Origin: Brucellaceae bacterium
Lineage (GTDB): Bacteria > Pseudomonadota > Alphaproteobacteria > Rhizobiales > Rhizobiaceae
Length of the DNA stretch: 10,296 nt
Assembly: GCA_031253705.1 (NCBI GenBank)
Contig: JAIRVW010000366.1
Span: 1 to 10,296 of the forward strand
Reading direction: 5' to 3'
Position numbers and translations under genes: made by a program
Notes under the pieces: model-generated
The model's input: the letters and a program-made list of their open reading frames with translations, nothing else
Databases searched by the model: none
What the model was told of the DNA's origin: nothing
In this document: piece after piece, positions 1 through 6,004 of the stretch
Position numbering within the stretch: position 1 is the first letter of the stretch
Layout: every line of letters starts with the position of its first letter

Positions 1-1077
1 AAACTGCTTCAGGAACATGCAAAGCCTGTCACTCCGACGGCAGAGTCCAAAGCCGATAATGATTTCGGCCATGAATGGCTGAAGCGCAATTATGCCGGTT
101 CCGGCGCCTATGCAATCAAGGACTGGCGCCCGAATGAAATCATCATGATGGAGCGCAATGAGAATTACGACGGTGAAAAACCGCCGCTGAAACGCGTGAT
201 CTATCGTTATGTGAAAGAAAGCGCCTCGCAGCGCATTATGCTTGATGCCGGTGATATTGATATCGCCCGTAATCTTGAGCCGGGTGATCTGGAAGCCACA
301 TCCAAGGATGACCGTTTCCATACCGTCAGCGCGCCGAAAGGCACGATCTATTATTTCAGCCTCAACCAGAAGAACGACACACTTTCCAAGCCGGAAGTCC
401 GTCAGGCTGTGAAATATCTGGTTGATTATGATGCGATCCAGTCCACGTTGATCAAAGGCATCGGCACGATCCATCAGAACTTCCTGCCAGCCGGTATGCT
501 CGGAGCATCGGAAGAAAATCCGTTCAGCCTCAATGTTGAAAAAGCCAAGGAACTGCTGGAAAAAGCCGGTCTGAAAGACGGCTTCACCATCACCATGGAT
601 GTGCGCAACACCCAGCCGGTCACCGGTATTGCTGAATCCATTCAGCAGACCTTTGCCAAAGCCAATATCAAGCTGGAAATCATTCCGGGCGACGGCAAGC
701 AGACCCTCACCAAATATCGTGCGCGTAAACATGATATTTATATCGGCCAGTGGGGTATTGATTACTGGGATCCGCATACCAATGCCGATACATTCGTAAC
801 CAATCTGGACAATTCCGATAATGCGGTTTCCAAAACCAGTGCATGGCGTAACTCATGGGAAATTCCTGAGCTGACCCAGAAAACACTGGCTGCGGTTATG
901 GAGAAAGATGCCGATAAGCGTGCGCAGGAATATCTCGATATCCAGAAAGAGTTCCGCGATACCAGCCCGTTCACCATGCTCTATCAGCTCAATGAAGTGG
1001 CTGTGGTTTCAAACAAGGTGAAAGACTTCATCATTTCACCGGATACCAACTACGTGCTGAAAGCCTCGAAAGAATAA
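1..1077 (+). CDS. Peptide ABC transporter substrate-binding protein, family 5 (3' part)
   Basis: The reading frame is open from base 1 and ends at TAA 1075-1077, so 358 residues of the C-terminal portion are visible and the start lies upstream of the window. It is the periplasmic ligand-binding protein of an ABC importer for di- or oligopeptides (DppA/OppA class, SBP_bac_5). Support comes from GSGAYAIKDWRPNE followed by RNENYDG near residues 38-60, the PEVRQAV(K)YLVDYDAI block near residue 129 that is typical of the family (P-x-VR-x-A-x-x-x-x-x-D), and the WGIDYWDP segment near residue 251. Family members are usually about 500-540 residues, so roughly the first third is missing. A strong terminator starts 9 bp after the stop, so this is the last gene of its transcription unit. 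Any permease and ATPase genes must lie upstream or elsewhere. The ligand cannot be told from the sequence. Confidence 0.93.
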   Translation, partial: KLLQEHAKPVTPTAESKADNDFGHEWLKRNYAGSGAYAIKDWRPNEIIMMERNENYDGEKPPLKRVIYRYVKESASQRIMLDAGDIDIARNLEPGDLEATSKDDRFHTVSAPKGTIYYFSLNQKNDTLSKPEVRQAVKYLVDYDAIQSTLIKGIGTIHQNFLPAGMLGASEENPFSLNVEKAKELLEKAGLKDGFTITMDVRNTQPVTGIAESIQQTFAKANIKLEIIPGDGKQTLTKYRARKHDIYIGQWGIDYWDPHTNADTFVTNLDNSDNAVSKTSAWRNSWEIPELTQKTLAAVMEKDADKRAQEYLDIQKEFRDTSPFTMLYQLNEVAVVSNKVKDFIISPDTNYVLKASKE

Positions 1078-1085
1078 ACCAAAAG

Positions 1086-1121
1086 AAAAGAGCCGCAGAC
1101 GATACATCTGCGGCTCTTTTT
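1086..1121 (+). terminator. Rho-independent terminator after the peptide-binding protein gene
   Basis: A perfect 14-bp stem pairs AAAAGAGCCGCAGA (1086-1099) with TCTGCGGCTCTTTT (1107-1120) around a 7-base loop, and the 3' side runs into a T tract. It lies 9 bp after the stop codon. The A-rich 5' arm would also give a U tract on the other strand, so it could stop uspA transcription from the right as well. Confidence 0.93.
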
Positions 1122-1139
1122 AATATCTCACAGCACAAT

Positions 1140-1187
1140 CTGAATGTCTGGCTGAATGTCGGGCTGAAAGTCCGTCTGAAAGTCAGG
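1140..1187. repeat. Four imperfect 12-bp tandem repeats
   Basis: The units are CTGAATGTCTGG, CTGAATGTCGGG, CTGAAAGTCCGT and CTGAAAGTCAGG, back to back. The first nine bases keep CTGAA(T/A)GTC and the last three vary. The array sits in the 3' gap between the peptide-binding protein terminator and the uspA-family stop codon. On the minus strand it would read as Pro/Thr-Asp-(Phe/Ile)-Gln repeats, but that frame is not the frame of the uspA-family gene. Confidence 0.85.
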
Positions 1188-1212
1188 ACTGGCCGGTAAC
1201 CGGAGCCCTGCT

Positions 1213-1662
1213 TTAGCGCACAACCAGAATAGCGGTTTTGGTATGTGTCAGCACTTCGCTGGTCTGGCTGCCCAGCAGCAAACGGCCAATCCCGCGACGG
1301 CCATGCGATGTCATCACGATCAGATCAATATCGCCCTTATGGCTGGCTTCTGTAATTGCCTCTGCAGGCCAGCGGTCAGCAACGTGGATCAGTTCAGCTT
1401 TTACACTGTGTTTCGCAGCCGCCTCACCGGCATGTTTCAAAATGCCCTGTGCCTGTGCAGCCTGATTATCATTATAAATTTCGATGTCTTTCGGGCTGGC
1501 AATCCAGCCTGCGCTGCTGGCTGTCGCCATCATCGGAAACGGCTCGGTCACAGTCAGGATCGTCACCTTACTGCCCAGCTGGCTGGCAAGCTGCAATCCC
1601 TGTTCAAGACCTTTTTCTGCGAGTTCCGAACCGTCCGTAGCAATCAAAATGTGCTTATACAT
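1213..1662 (-). CDS. Universal stress protein, UspA family
   Basis: This encodes 149 residues, the normal size of a single-domain cytoplasmic UspA-type protein, which usually dimerises and may bind ATP. The N-terminus MYKHILIATDGSELAEKGL is the classic first strand and helix with the conserved Asp10. The C-terminal segment TSHGRRGIGRLLLGS (118-132) matches the family nucleotide-binding loop G-x2-G-x9-G-S/T, except that the first Gly is Thr118. It then ends in the expected last strand TAILVVR. I chose ATG at 1660-1662 because it starts the conserved domain and has a purine-rich AGGGA upstream. A TTG at 1681-1683 would add seven residues with no homology value. The gene is divergent from the stress-type gene at 1990. 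Its promoter region contains two related palindromes. Its ligand and inducing signal cannot be read from the sequence. Confidence 0.93.
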   Translation of the reverse strand: MYKHILIATDGSELAEKGLEQGLQLASQLGSKVTILTVTEPFPMMATASSAGWIASPKDIEIYNDNQAAQAQGILKHAGEAAAKHSVKAELIHVADRWPAEAITEASHKGDIDLIVMTSHGRRGIGRLLLGSQTSEVLTHTKTAILVVR

Positions 1663-1989
1663 AGTGCCATCCCTGCTCCGCAAAACAACCTGTCTTCAAT
1701 GAAGCCGGAGCTTATAAATTATCTTCATCATGAAGCACCATTATTTTATCGGGCATAATTGCATGTGTGAAGATAAATTCAGCGTGTGATTACAAACAAA
1801 ATTCCGCAAAAAATACCTGACAAATAAAGCAGGCAATTAATGACTTAAAATAATAAAATATTGTGATACCATTACATAAGTAAGCCGGTAGAATTACTTC
1901 TTAAATTACCGGTATTTTCGGGTTATGATCTCGGAACAGAATGGCATTTATTCGTGAAAGGCAGAACCACTCAGCTCAGGAGAAATAAA
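1663..1989. promoter_or_regulatory. Divergent promoter region between the uspA-family gene and the glycine-zipper gene
   Basis: This 327-bp gap is clearly more AT-rich than the flanking genes and must hold the promoters for both divergent genes. Visible elements are two related palindromes near the uspA side (1694-1704, 1723-1735) and an inverted repeat CCGGTA/TACCGG (1885-1890, 1907-1912) on the other side. TGTGA occurs three times (near 1766, 1785 and 1863) without a matching second half-site. I cannot assign -35/-10 boxes with confidence, and no RNA gene or small ORF is supportable here. Confidence 0.6.
1694..1735. promoter_or_regulatory. Twin CTTCA-TGAAG palindromes upstream of the uspA-family gene
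   Basis: CTTCAATGAAG (1694-1704) is a 5-bp-arm palindrome with one central base. CTTCATCATGAAG (1723-1735) is a 6-bp-arm version. Their starts are 29 bp apart, close to three helical turns. They lie 32 to 73 bp upstream of the uspA-family ATG, where a dimeric regulator would bind. The assignment as operators is inference, since no regulator with this site is recognised. Confidence 0.4.
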
Positions 1990-2553
1990 ATGAAACTTAT
2001 TTCCAGAATTTATGATCATTACGACCTTGCCAAACAAGTCGTGCATAATCTTGAGGCTGCGGGGTTCCCCCATTCAGATATCATCCTCATCAGCCGCAAA
2101 TATGCGGAAGAAGACCCGACAATGTGTGACTCCATTGTCAGCGGTGCCGGTACAGGTGCAATTGTCGGTGGTATTGCTGGCCTGCTTGTCGGCCTTGAAC
2201 TGCTGACGGTCCCGTTTTTTGCTTCTGTGATGACAGCAGGCTGGCTGGTCTCAGCCTCCATCGGCATGATTATCGGCGCTGCGGCAGGCAGTATCATGGG
2301 CAGCATCATCAGCTCCTTCACCTCTGCCGGTGTCAGCAAGGAAGATGCCCGTCTGTGCATTGAAGCCTCCAAGCTTGGCAAAACCATTGTCAGCCTTCGC
2401 CTGAAAGATCAGCCCGCAATGCAGGCTGAACAGCAGGCAAGCAGCATTATGGATATACCGGAAGCACTGACGCTGGATCAGTTCCGCAGCCGCTACAGCC
2501 GTGTTTTACCACAGCCTGTTGATCACTCCGGCCACCATCATCTCAGCGCCTGA
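1990..2553 (+). CDS. Glycine-zipper stress-type protein (YflT/general stress 17M-like N-terminus)
   Basis: This 187-residue protein matches a family common in Hyphomicrobiales and usually annotated as a hypothetical or general-stress-17M-like protein. The N-terminal 35 residues (ISRIYDHYDLAKQVVHNLE, then GFPHSDIILIS) form the small alpha/beta YflT-like unit. Two glycine-zipper hydrophobic stretches follow, at 52-68 (GAGTGAIVGGIAGLLVG) and 84-104 (ending IGAAAGSIMG), which could be membrane-inserted or self-associating. After these, SAGVSKEDARLCIEASKLG and KTIVSLRL return to the soluble fold. The tail is Gln- and Ser-containing and ends HSGHHHLSA, a possible metal-binding tail. The start is ATG 1990, with AGGAGA at 1978-1983, rather than the upstream in-frame GTG or other starts near 1954. 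No biochemical function is established for the family. Placement opposite a UspA gene suggests stress-linked expression. Confidence 0.8.
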   Translation: MKLISRIYDHYDLAKQVVHNLEAAGFPHSDIILISRKYAEEDPTMCDSIVSGAGTGAIVGGIAGLLVGLELLTVPFFASVMTAGWLVSASIGMIIGAAAGSIMGSIISSFTSAGVSKEDARLCIEASKLGKTIVSLRLKDQPAMQAEQQASSIMDIPEALTLDQFRSRYSRVLPQPVDHSGHHHLSA

Positions 2554-2559
2554 ACCGGC

Positions 2560-3357
2560 TTATCCATTTGTATGAAAAGCCTCCGGCAGGCTGAGTGCAC
2601 CCTTCTGACTGGTGAAAAGCACCGTCGGCTCGATCCGGCCAGCCCCGCGATACGGGCTGGCATGAATGGCCAGAATCCACATACTCGTAACCGCCGTTAC
2701 AATATAAATTACCAGCGCTTTGCGCCCTGCTTTCGGCCTGTCCGCATGAACGGCAGCAACCACCACGAGTGTCAGAACCGTCAGGAAAAAGACCAGATAC
2801 CACTTGTAATGATTGACAGAGCTGGAACCCAGAGCAAGGCGCGTATTGCGCGCATCCTGCATTTCGTCGAAATCCTGCACAATCTGGGACATCAGCGCGC
2901 CGGATATATCGGTGCGTGACAGGTTGATCATGGCCACACGAATAGTCTGCAACGCCTGCTCAACGGTGCGCGCCGGCTGATTATTATAGCCTTTGTGCCA
3001 TTCATCAGTAATGACCGCCACGCGGTAGGTAGTGAGCGCTTTGAGCAGTTCCGGATCATTCAGCGCCTCAGGCCGCGCCATCCCGATCAGGCGGGTGATC
3101 GATGAGCGCTCCTCACTGGCAGCCTGATCAGCGCGGCTGTTCACCGCCCATGTATCCGCTGCAATAAACCCCAGAGACAAAGCCCAGGCCGTCGCAATAG
3201 TGCCGACAAAAGCGCCGATCGGCAGTGACAGAATATCCTTGGAGGCTTGTTTGCCGAAAATCTTCAGAAACACCAGTCCGGCAACGTAGAAGATGACGCC
3301 GCAGACACAAAAGATCAGGAACATCAGAACCGGTGAAATACCAAACAAGTAATGCAT
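2560..3357 (-). CDS. DUF4239 (bestrophin-like domain) membrane protein
   Basis: This encodes a 265-residue inner-membrane protein with four hydrophobic segments at about 8-30, 45-66, 186-204 and 214-232, arranged as two pairs around a soluble alpha-helical centre. The centre carries ADQAASEERSSITRLIGMAR (76-95) and DEMQDARNTRLALGSS (164-179), and HADRPKAGRK lies between the last two helices. This layout matches DUF4239, a family of unknown function loosely related to bestrophin channels. An ion channel role would be inference only. The start is ATG 3355-3357, with GGAGGGGG upstream. A TTG at 3403-3405 would add 16 residues and is less likely. The stop lies 6 bp from the stop of the convergent glycine-zipper gene, with no terminator hairpin between them. 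Confidence 0.82.
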   Translation of the reverse strand: MHYLFGISPVLMFLIFCVCGVIFYVAGLVFLKIFGKQASKDILSLPIGAFVGTIATAWALSLGFIAADTWAVNSRADQAASEERSSITRLIGMARPEALNDPELLKALTTYRVAVITDEWHKGYNNQPARTVEQALQTIRVAMINLSRTDISGALMSQIVQDFDEMQDARNTRLALGSSSVNHYKWYLVFFLTVLTLVVVAAVHADRPKAGRKALVIYIVTAVTSMWILAIHASPYRGAGRIEPTVLFTSQKGALSLPEAFHTNG

Positions 3358-3428
3358 TCTGCCCCCTCCGGCATCATATCGCGATATGCAAGACAATAGT
3401 CTCAAAGCGCTTTGCGCTGTTTTACATA

Positions 3429-3472
3429 TTAGAGCACCGGGCGCCCCATCGGGCGCACAAAGGTCGCTCTAA
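3429..3472. repeat. Palindromic element A (AGAGC-ended hairpin)
   Basis: The outer arms TTAGAGCACC (3429-3438) and GGTcGCTCTAA (3462-3472) pair with one bulged C. An inner stem GCGCCC (3441-3446) pairs with GGGCGC (3451-3456) around the loop CATC. No T tract follows on either strand. Its AGAGC/GCTCT ends are shared with the next palindrome, which suggests a family of extragenic palindromic repeats. Confidence 0.7.
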
Positions 3473-3480
3473 CACTTTAA

Positions 3481-3537
3481 AATAAGAGCATAATTTTAAT
3501 TTAAACTGATTCAAGTTTAAGAAATTATGCTCTTATT
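3481..3537. repeat. Palindromic element B (16-bp perfect inverted repeat)
   Basis: AATAAGAGCATAATTT (3481-3496) is the exact reverse complement of AAATTATGCTCTTATT (3522-3537). Inside, TTAAACT (3501-3507) pairs with AGTTTAA (3514-3520) around GATTCA, so the whole unit folds as one long AT-rich hairpin. It lies just downstream of the araC-type gene stop and upstream of the DUF4239 gene, both minus strand. It might act as a weak terminator, but it lacks a T run. The GATTCAAGTTTAA core resembles extragenic repeats I associate with Brucella-group genomes, which is a recollection and not a search result. Confidence 0.75.
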
Positions 3538-3545
3538 CAATATAT

Positions 3546-3557
3546 TGTTGCGCAACA
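3546..3557. repeat. 12-bp perfect palindrome downstream of the AraC-type gene
   Basis: TGTTGCGCAACA reads the same on both strands. It sits between palindromic element B and the AraC-type stop codon. An 11-bp direct repeat, TGCTCTTATTC, flanks it at 3528-3538 and 3567-3577, and the second copy overlaps the AraC-type stop codon. Confidence 0.5.
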
Positions 3558-3571
3558 GATAAAAGCTGCTC

Positions 3572-4381
3572 TTATTCCGCATGCGCGGCCTGCTGGCGCA
3601 TATAATCACGCGGAGAACTGCCCAGCATTCTTTTAAACATTGTGGTGAAGGCCGCGGCGCTCTCATAACCGGTATCAAAAGCCACGGATGTGATCGTCTC
3701 ACCGGAGGCAAGTTTCGGTAAGGATGCGAAAATACAGGCCTGCTGACGCCATGTCACAAAGCTCACACCGGTTTGCACCCGAAACAGCCTTGTGAAAGAG
3801 CGGCGGCTCATACCGGCTTTTTCCGCCCAGCTGTCGATGCTGGCTGCCGGATCCGGCGCTTTGAGAAACTCCTTGCACAGAGCAGCCAGCACCGGCTTCT
3901 CCGGAAACGGCAGCCCCAGCTCACGCACCGGCAGGCGCCTGATCTCATGCATCAGCAAATCAAACAGCAACCTGCTGCGCTCATCATTCTCAACCGGCTT
4001 TTGCAGTTTGACGACTTCGCCAAGCAGGCTGCGTGTCAGTTCATTGACAGAAAGCACGCATGGATAATCACCGTGATCATAATCGCGCATATAAACAGAT
4101 TGCATTTCCACGCCTGAAAACATCTCAACCCGATGCTGAATACCGCACGGGATGAGCAGAGCATGATCCGGCGGGATCATCCAGCGCCCGCGCTCGGTCA
4201 CAACCAGAGCCACACCGGAGCGCGCATAGAGAAACTGGGTGCGGGAATGCCGGTGCGGCGGGATCAGCAATCCGCCCGGATATTCTCTGGCAAGCGCCAC
4301 CACAGGCGCAGCCTCGTGCTCAACGAGGTCGAAACCCTGCGCAATCAGTGTATTTATATCTGCGGGACTATTAAATTGCAT
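3572..4381 (-). CDS. AraC-family regulator with N-terminal cupin domain
   Basis: This 269-residue cytoplasmic transcription regulator has an N-terminal cupin sensor around residues 28-100, with the metal-site-like PPHRHSRTQFLYARSGV (41-57, His43 and His45), IPPDHALLIPCGIQHRV and a following beta strand. The C-terminal double helix-turn-helix starts near 180. SWAEKAGMSRRSFTRLFRVQTG is the first HTH. TSVAFDTGYESAAAFTTMF (about 231-249) with GSSPRDYMR is the canonical AraC signature. The architecture matches the NimR/YeaM-like class, whose genes often lie beside the drug exporter they control. Here the gene is divergent from an Fsr-type efflux pump, so control of that pump is the natural inference. 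The ribosome site before ATG 4379-4381 is poor, which could mean weak translation or a slightly different start. Confidence 0.92.
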   Translation of the reverse strand: MQFNSPADINTLIAQGFDLVEHEAAPVVALAREYPGGLLIPPHRHSRTQFLYARSGVALVVTERGRWMIPPDHALLIPCGIQHRVEMFSGVEMQSVYMRDYDHGDYPCVLSVNELTRSLLGEVVKLQKPVENDERSRLLFDLLMHEIRRLPVRELGLPFPEKPVLAALCKEFLKAPDPAASIDSWAEKAGMSRRSFTRLFRVQTGVSFVTWRQQACIFASLPKLASGETITSVAFDTGYESAAAFTTMFKRMLGSSPRDYMRQQAAHAE

Positions 4382-4450
4382 ATTTTTGCCCAGTTAAAAA
4401 ACTTTACGTCCTTAGCACAAAAGCAGGCCACAGCAAAGCGGACTAATCAG

Positions 4451-4462
4451 GACAGGCCTGTC
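4451..4462. promoter_or_regulatory. Perfect 12-bp palindrome GACAGGCCTGTC
   Basis: The sequence equals its own reverse complement. It lies about 70 bp upstream of the regulator ATG and about 170 bp upstream of the fsr ATG, a plausible operator position. Function is inferred from symmetry and place only. Confidence 0.4.
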
Positions 4463-4559
4463 GGGGACATTCACAGACCTGCAAATTCGCTCAGGAAAGA
4501 TTACTTCGTTTTTTCTCTCCTGCGGTAGCAGTATGAAAACTTCCAGCCCCGATACCGGT

Positions 4560-4602
4560 AATATTACGCATAGCCAGCAATCCTCAGGCACAGCGTAATA
4601 TT
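4560..4602. promoter_or_regulatory. 10-bp inverted repeat in the fsr upstream region
   Basis: AATATTACGC (4560-4569) is the exact reverse complement of GCGTAATATT (4593-4602). The arm centres are 33 bp apart, near three helical turns. It ends 32 bp before the fsr ATG. It could be paired binding sites for the AraC-type regulator or a hairpin in the mRNA leader. The sequence does not decide between them. Confidence 0.45.
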
Positions 4603-4634
4603 GCAGATGGCATAACATATCCGGAGCACCTGCA

Positions 4635-5834
4635 ATGACCACCGTGACCAGCCCGTCACCTAAAATAGCCGAGGCCACAGCCGTATCACTGATTGTGGTT
4701 GTTAGCTTCTGCCACATGTTCAACGATATTATGCAGTCGCTGTTGTCTGCAATTTATCCGCTGATCAAGACCAATTACAATCTCGATTTTCGCCAGATCG
4801 GTCTGCTGACCATGACCTTCCAGATCACGGCTTCGCTTTTGCAGCCGGTAATCGGTATTGTCACAGACCGCTGGCCGATGCCCTATTCCCTGCCGCTGTC
4901 GAGCGTCAGCACCTTTACCGGCCTGTTGCTGCTCGCCAATGCAGACAGCTATACGGTACTGCTGATCGGCTCCAGCCTTATTGGTCTGGGCTCGGCGATC
5001 TTCCATCCGGAAGCCTCCCGCGTTGCCCGTATTGCCTCCGGCGGCCGTCATGGCTTTGCCCAGTCACTGTTTCAGGTTGGCGGAAATTTCGGCTCTGCGC
5101 TCGGCCCCCTGCTTGCGGCTTTTGTCATTCTGCCGAATGGTCAGTCGAGCGTTGCATGGCTGGCAATTATCGCCGTGTTCGGTTTTATCGCGCTGACCCG
5201 CGTCAGCCGCTGGTATGCCGAAAAACAGCGCCAGAACAAAAACAAGCCTAAAGCCGACCGCACATTGCCGCTGCCGCAGGGTCGCGTTCTGTTTGCGATT
5301 GCAATCCTCGTGCTGCTCACCACCACCAAGAATGTCTATATGGCCAGTATTTCCAGCTATTTTACATTCTACGTGATCGAAAAATTTGCCGTTACGGTTC
5401 AGAACGCCCAGCTGATGCTGTTCCTGTTCCTCGGCGCTTCGGCAGCCGGTGTTTTCATCGGCGGCCCGATCGGTGACAAAATGGGCGCGCGCTTTGTGAT
5501 CTGGTTCTCGATCCTCGGCGTTATTCCTTTCGCCCTGATGATGCCTTACGCCAATCTGTTCTGGACATGCGTACTCGCTGTCGTCATCGGCATTATCTTC
5601 TCTTCGGCATTTTCCGCTATCGTGGTTTTTGCACAGGAGCTGGTACCGGGACGTGTGGGCATGATTGCCGGTATGTTCTTCGGCTTTGCCTTTGGTGCAG
5701 GCGGTATCGGTGCGGCTCTGCTCGGCGATTTTGCCGATAGCAGAGGCATTGAATATGTCTATTCGATCTGCTCTTTCCTGCCGCTGCTTGGTATTCTGAC
5801 CATTCTGCTGCCGCGTCTGCCGAAAAAGAGCTGA
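4635..5834 (+). CDS. fsr: Fosmidomycin resistance-type MFS efflux transporter
   Basis: This encodes 399 residues with about 12 hydrophobic helices, an inner-membrane proton-driven drug exporter of the major facilitator superfamily. I recognise it as close to E. coli Fsr. Shared blocks include NDIMQSLLSAIYPLIK (30-45), LLQPVIG and DRWPMPYSLP (68-87), FHPEASRVARIASGG (123-137), FQVGGNFGSALGPLLA (146-161), YMASISSYFTFY near 240, GGPIGDKMG near 277 (the loop motif before the second-half helices), and FAQELVPGRVGM plus FGFAFGAGGIGAALLG near the end. The length matches the family. The start is ATG 4635, with GGAG eight bases upstream. Fsr exports fosmidomycin in E. coli, but the natural substrate is unknown and may be a related phosphonate or another toxic compound. 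The divergent AraC-type gene probably controls it. A strong terminator ends the unit. Confidence 0.93.
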   Translation: MTTVTSPSPKIAEATAVSLIVVVSFCHMFNDIMQSLLSAIYPLIKTNYNLDFRQIGLLTMTFQITASLLQPVIGIVTDRWPMPYSLPLSSVSTFTGLLLLANADSYTVLLIGSSLIGLGSAIFHPEASRVARIASGGRHGFAQSLFQVGGNFGSALGPLLAAFVILPNGQSSVAWLAIIAVFGFIALTRVSRWYAEKQRQNKNKPKADRTLPLPQGRVLFAIAILVLLTTTKNVYMASISSYFTFYVIEKFAVTVQNAQLMLFLFLGASAAGVFIGGPIGDKMGARFVIWFSILGVIPFALMMPYANLFWTCVLAVVIGIIFSSAFSAIVVFAQELVPGRVGMIAGMFFGFAFGAGGIGAALLGDFADSRGIEYVYSICSFLPLLGILTILLPRLPKKS

Positions 5835-5856
5835 TCTTTTTAAACAGCATGCAAAG

Positions 5857-5893
5857 AAAAACGGGGAAGACCTTGCGGTCTTCCCCGTTTTTA
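5857..5893 (+). terminator. Strong rho-independent terminator after fsr
   Basis: A perfect 16-bp stem pairs AAAAACGGGGAAGACC (5857-5872) with GGTCTTCCCCGTTTTT (5877-5892) around TTGC. It begins 22 bp after the fsr stop. The stem's A and T ends make it usable on both strands, so it could also stop transcripts from the minus-strand gene at 6005. Confidence 0.95.
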
Positions 5894-6004
5894 TATTCCG
5901 GATCAATGTCTGAACCACACCTTACCATTGGGACCTAATCAACGATAAAGCATAAGCAGGAACCTCTGCCCGCTCAGACAACCGGCTAAACCGGCGATCA
6001 AAAC

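Larger units (their letters stand above)
4382..4634. promoter_or_regulatory. AraC-fsr divergent control region
   Basis: This 253-bp gap separates two divergent genes and must carry both promoters. It contains a perfect 12-bp palindrome (4451-4462) nearer the regulator and an inverted repeat (4560-4602) nearer the pump. I cannot place -35/-10 boxes securely. ORFs crossing the gap look like chance reading frames. Confidence 0.6.

Noticed and set aside
1140..1187. CRISPR-like array
   Set aside because: The units are 12 bp and directly adjacent with no spacers, so this is a small tandem repeat.
1243..1758. Plus-strand frame of 171 codons over the uspA-family gene
   Set aside because: Antisense to a gene with clear UspA motifs. 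The translation has no recognisable fold and no ribosome site.
1861..1880. CRP-like site TGTGATACCATTACAT
   Set aside because: Only the TGTGA half matches. The second half differs from TCACA, and isolated TGTGA occurs by chance in AT-rich gaps.
4412..4723. Minus-strand frame of 103 codons in the AraC-fsr gap
   Set aside because: It overlaps the fsr start on the other strand, covers the regulatory repeats, has no convincing ribosome site and resembles no family I know.
5064..5918. Long minus-strand frame of 284 codons opposite fsr
   Set aside because: It lies wholly antisense to the well-supported fsr gene and its terminator. The translation is full of Arg, Gln, Asn and His with no domain, as expected for an antisense shadow of a membrane protein gene.
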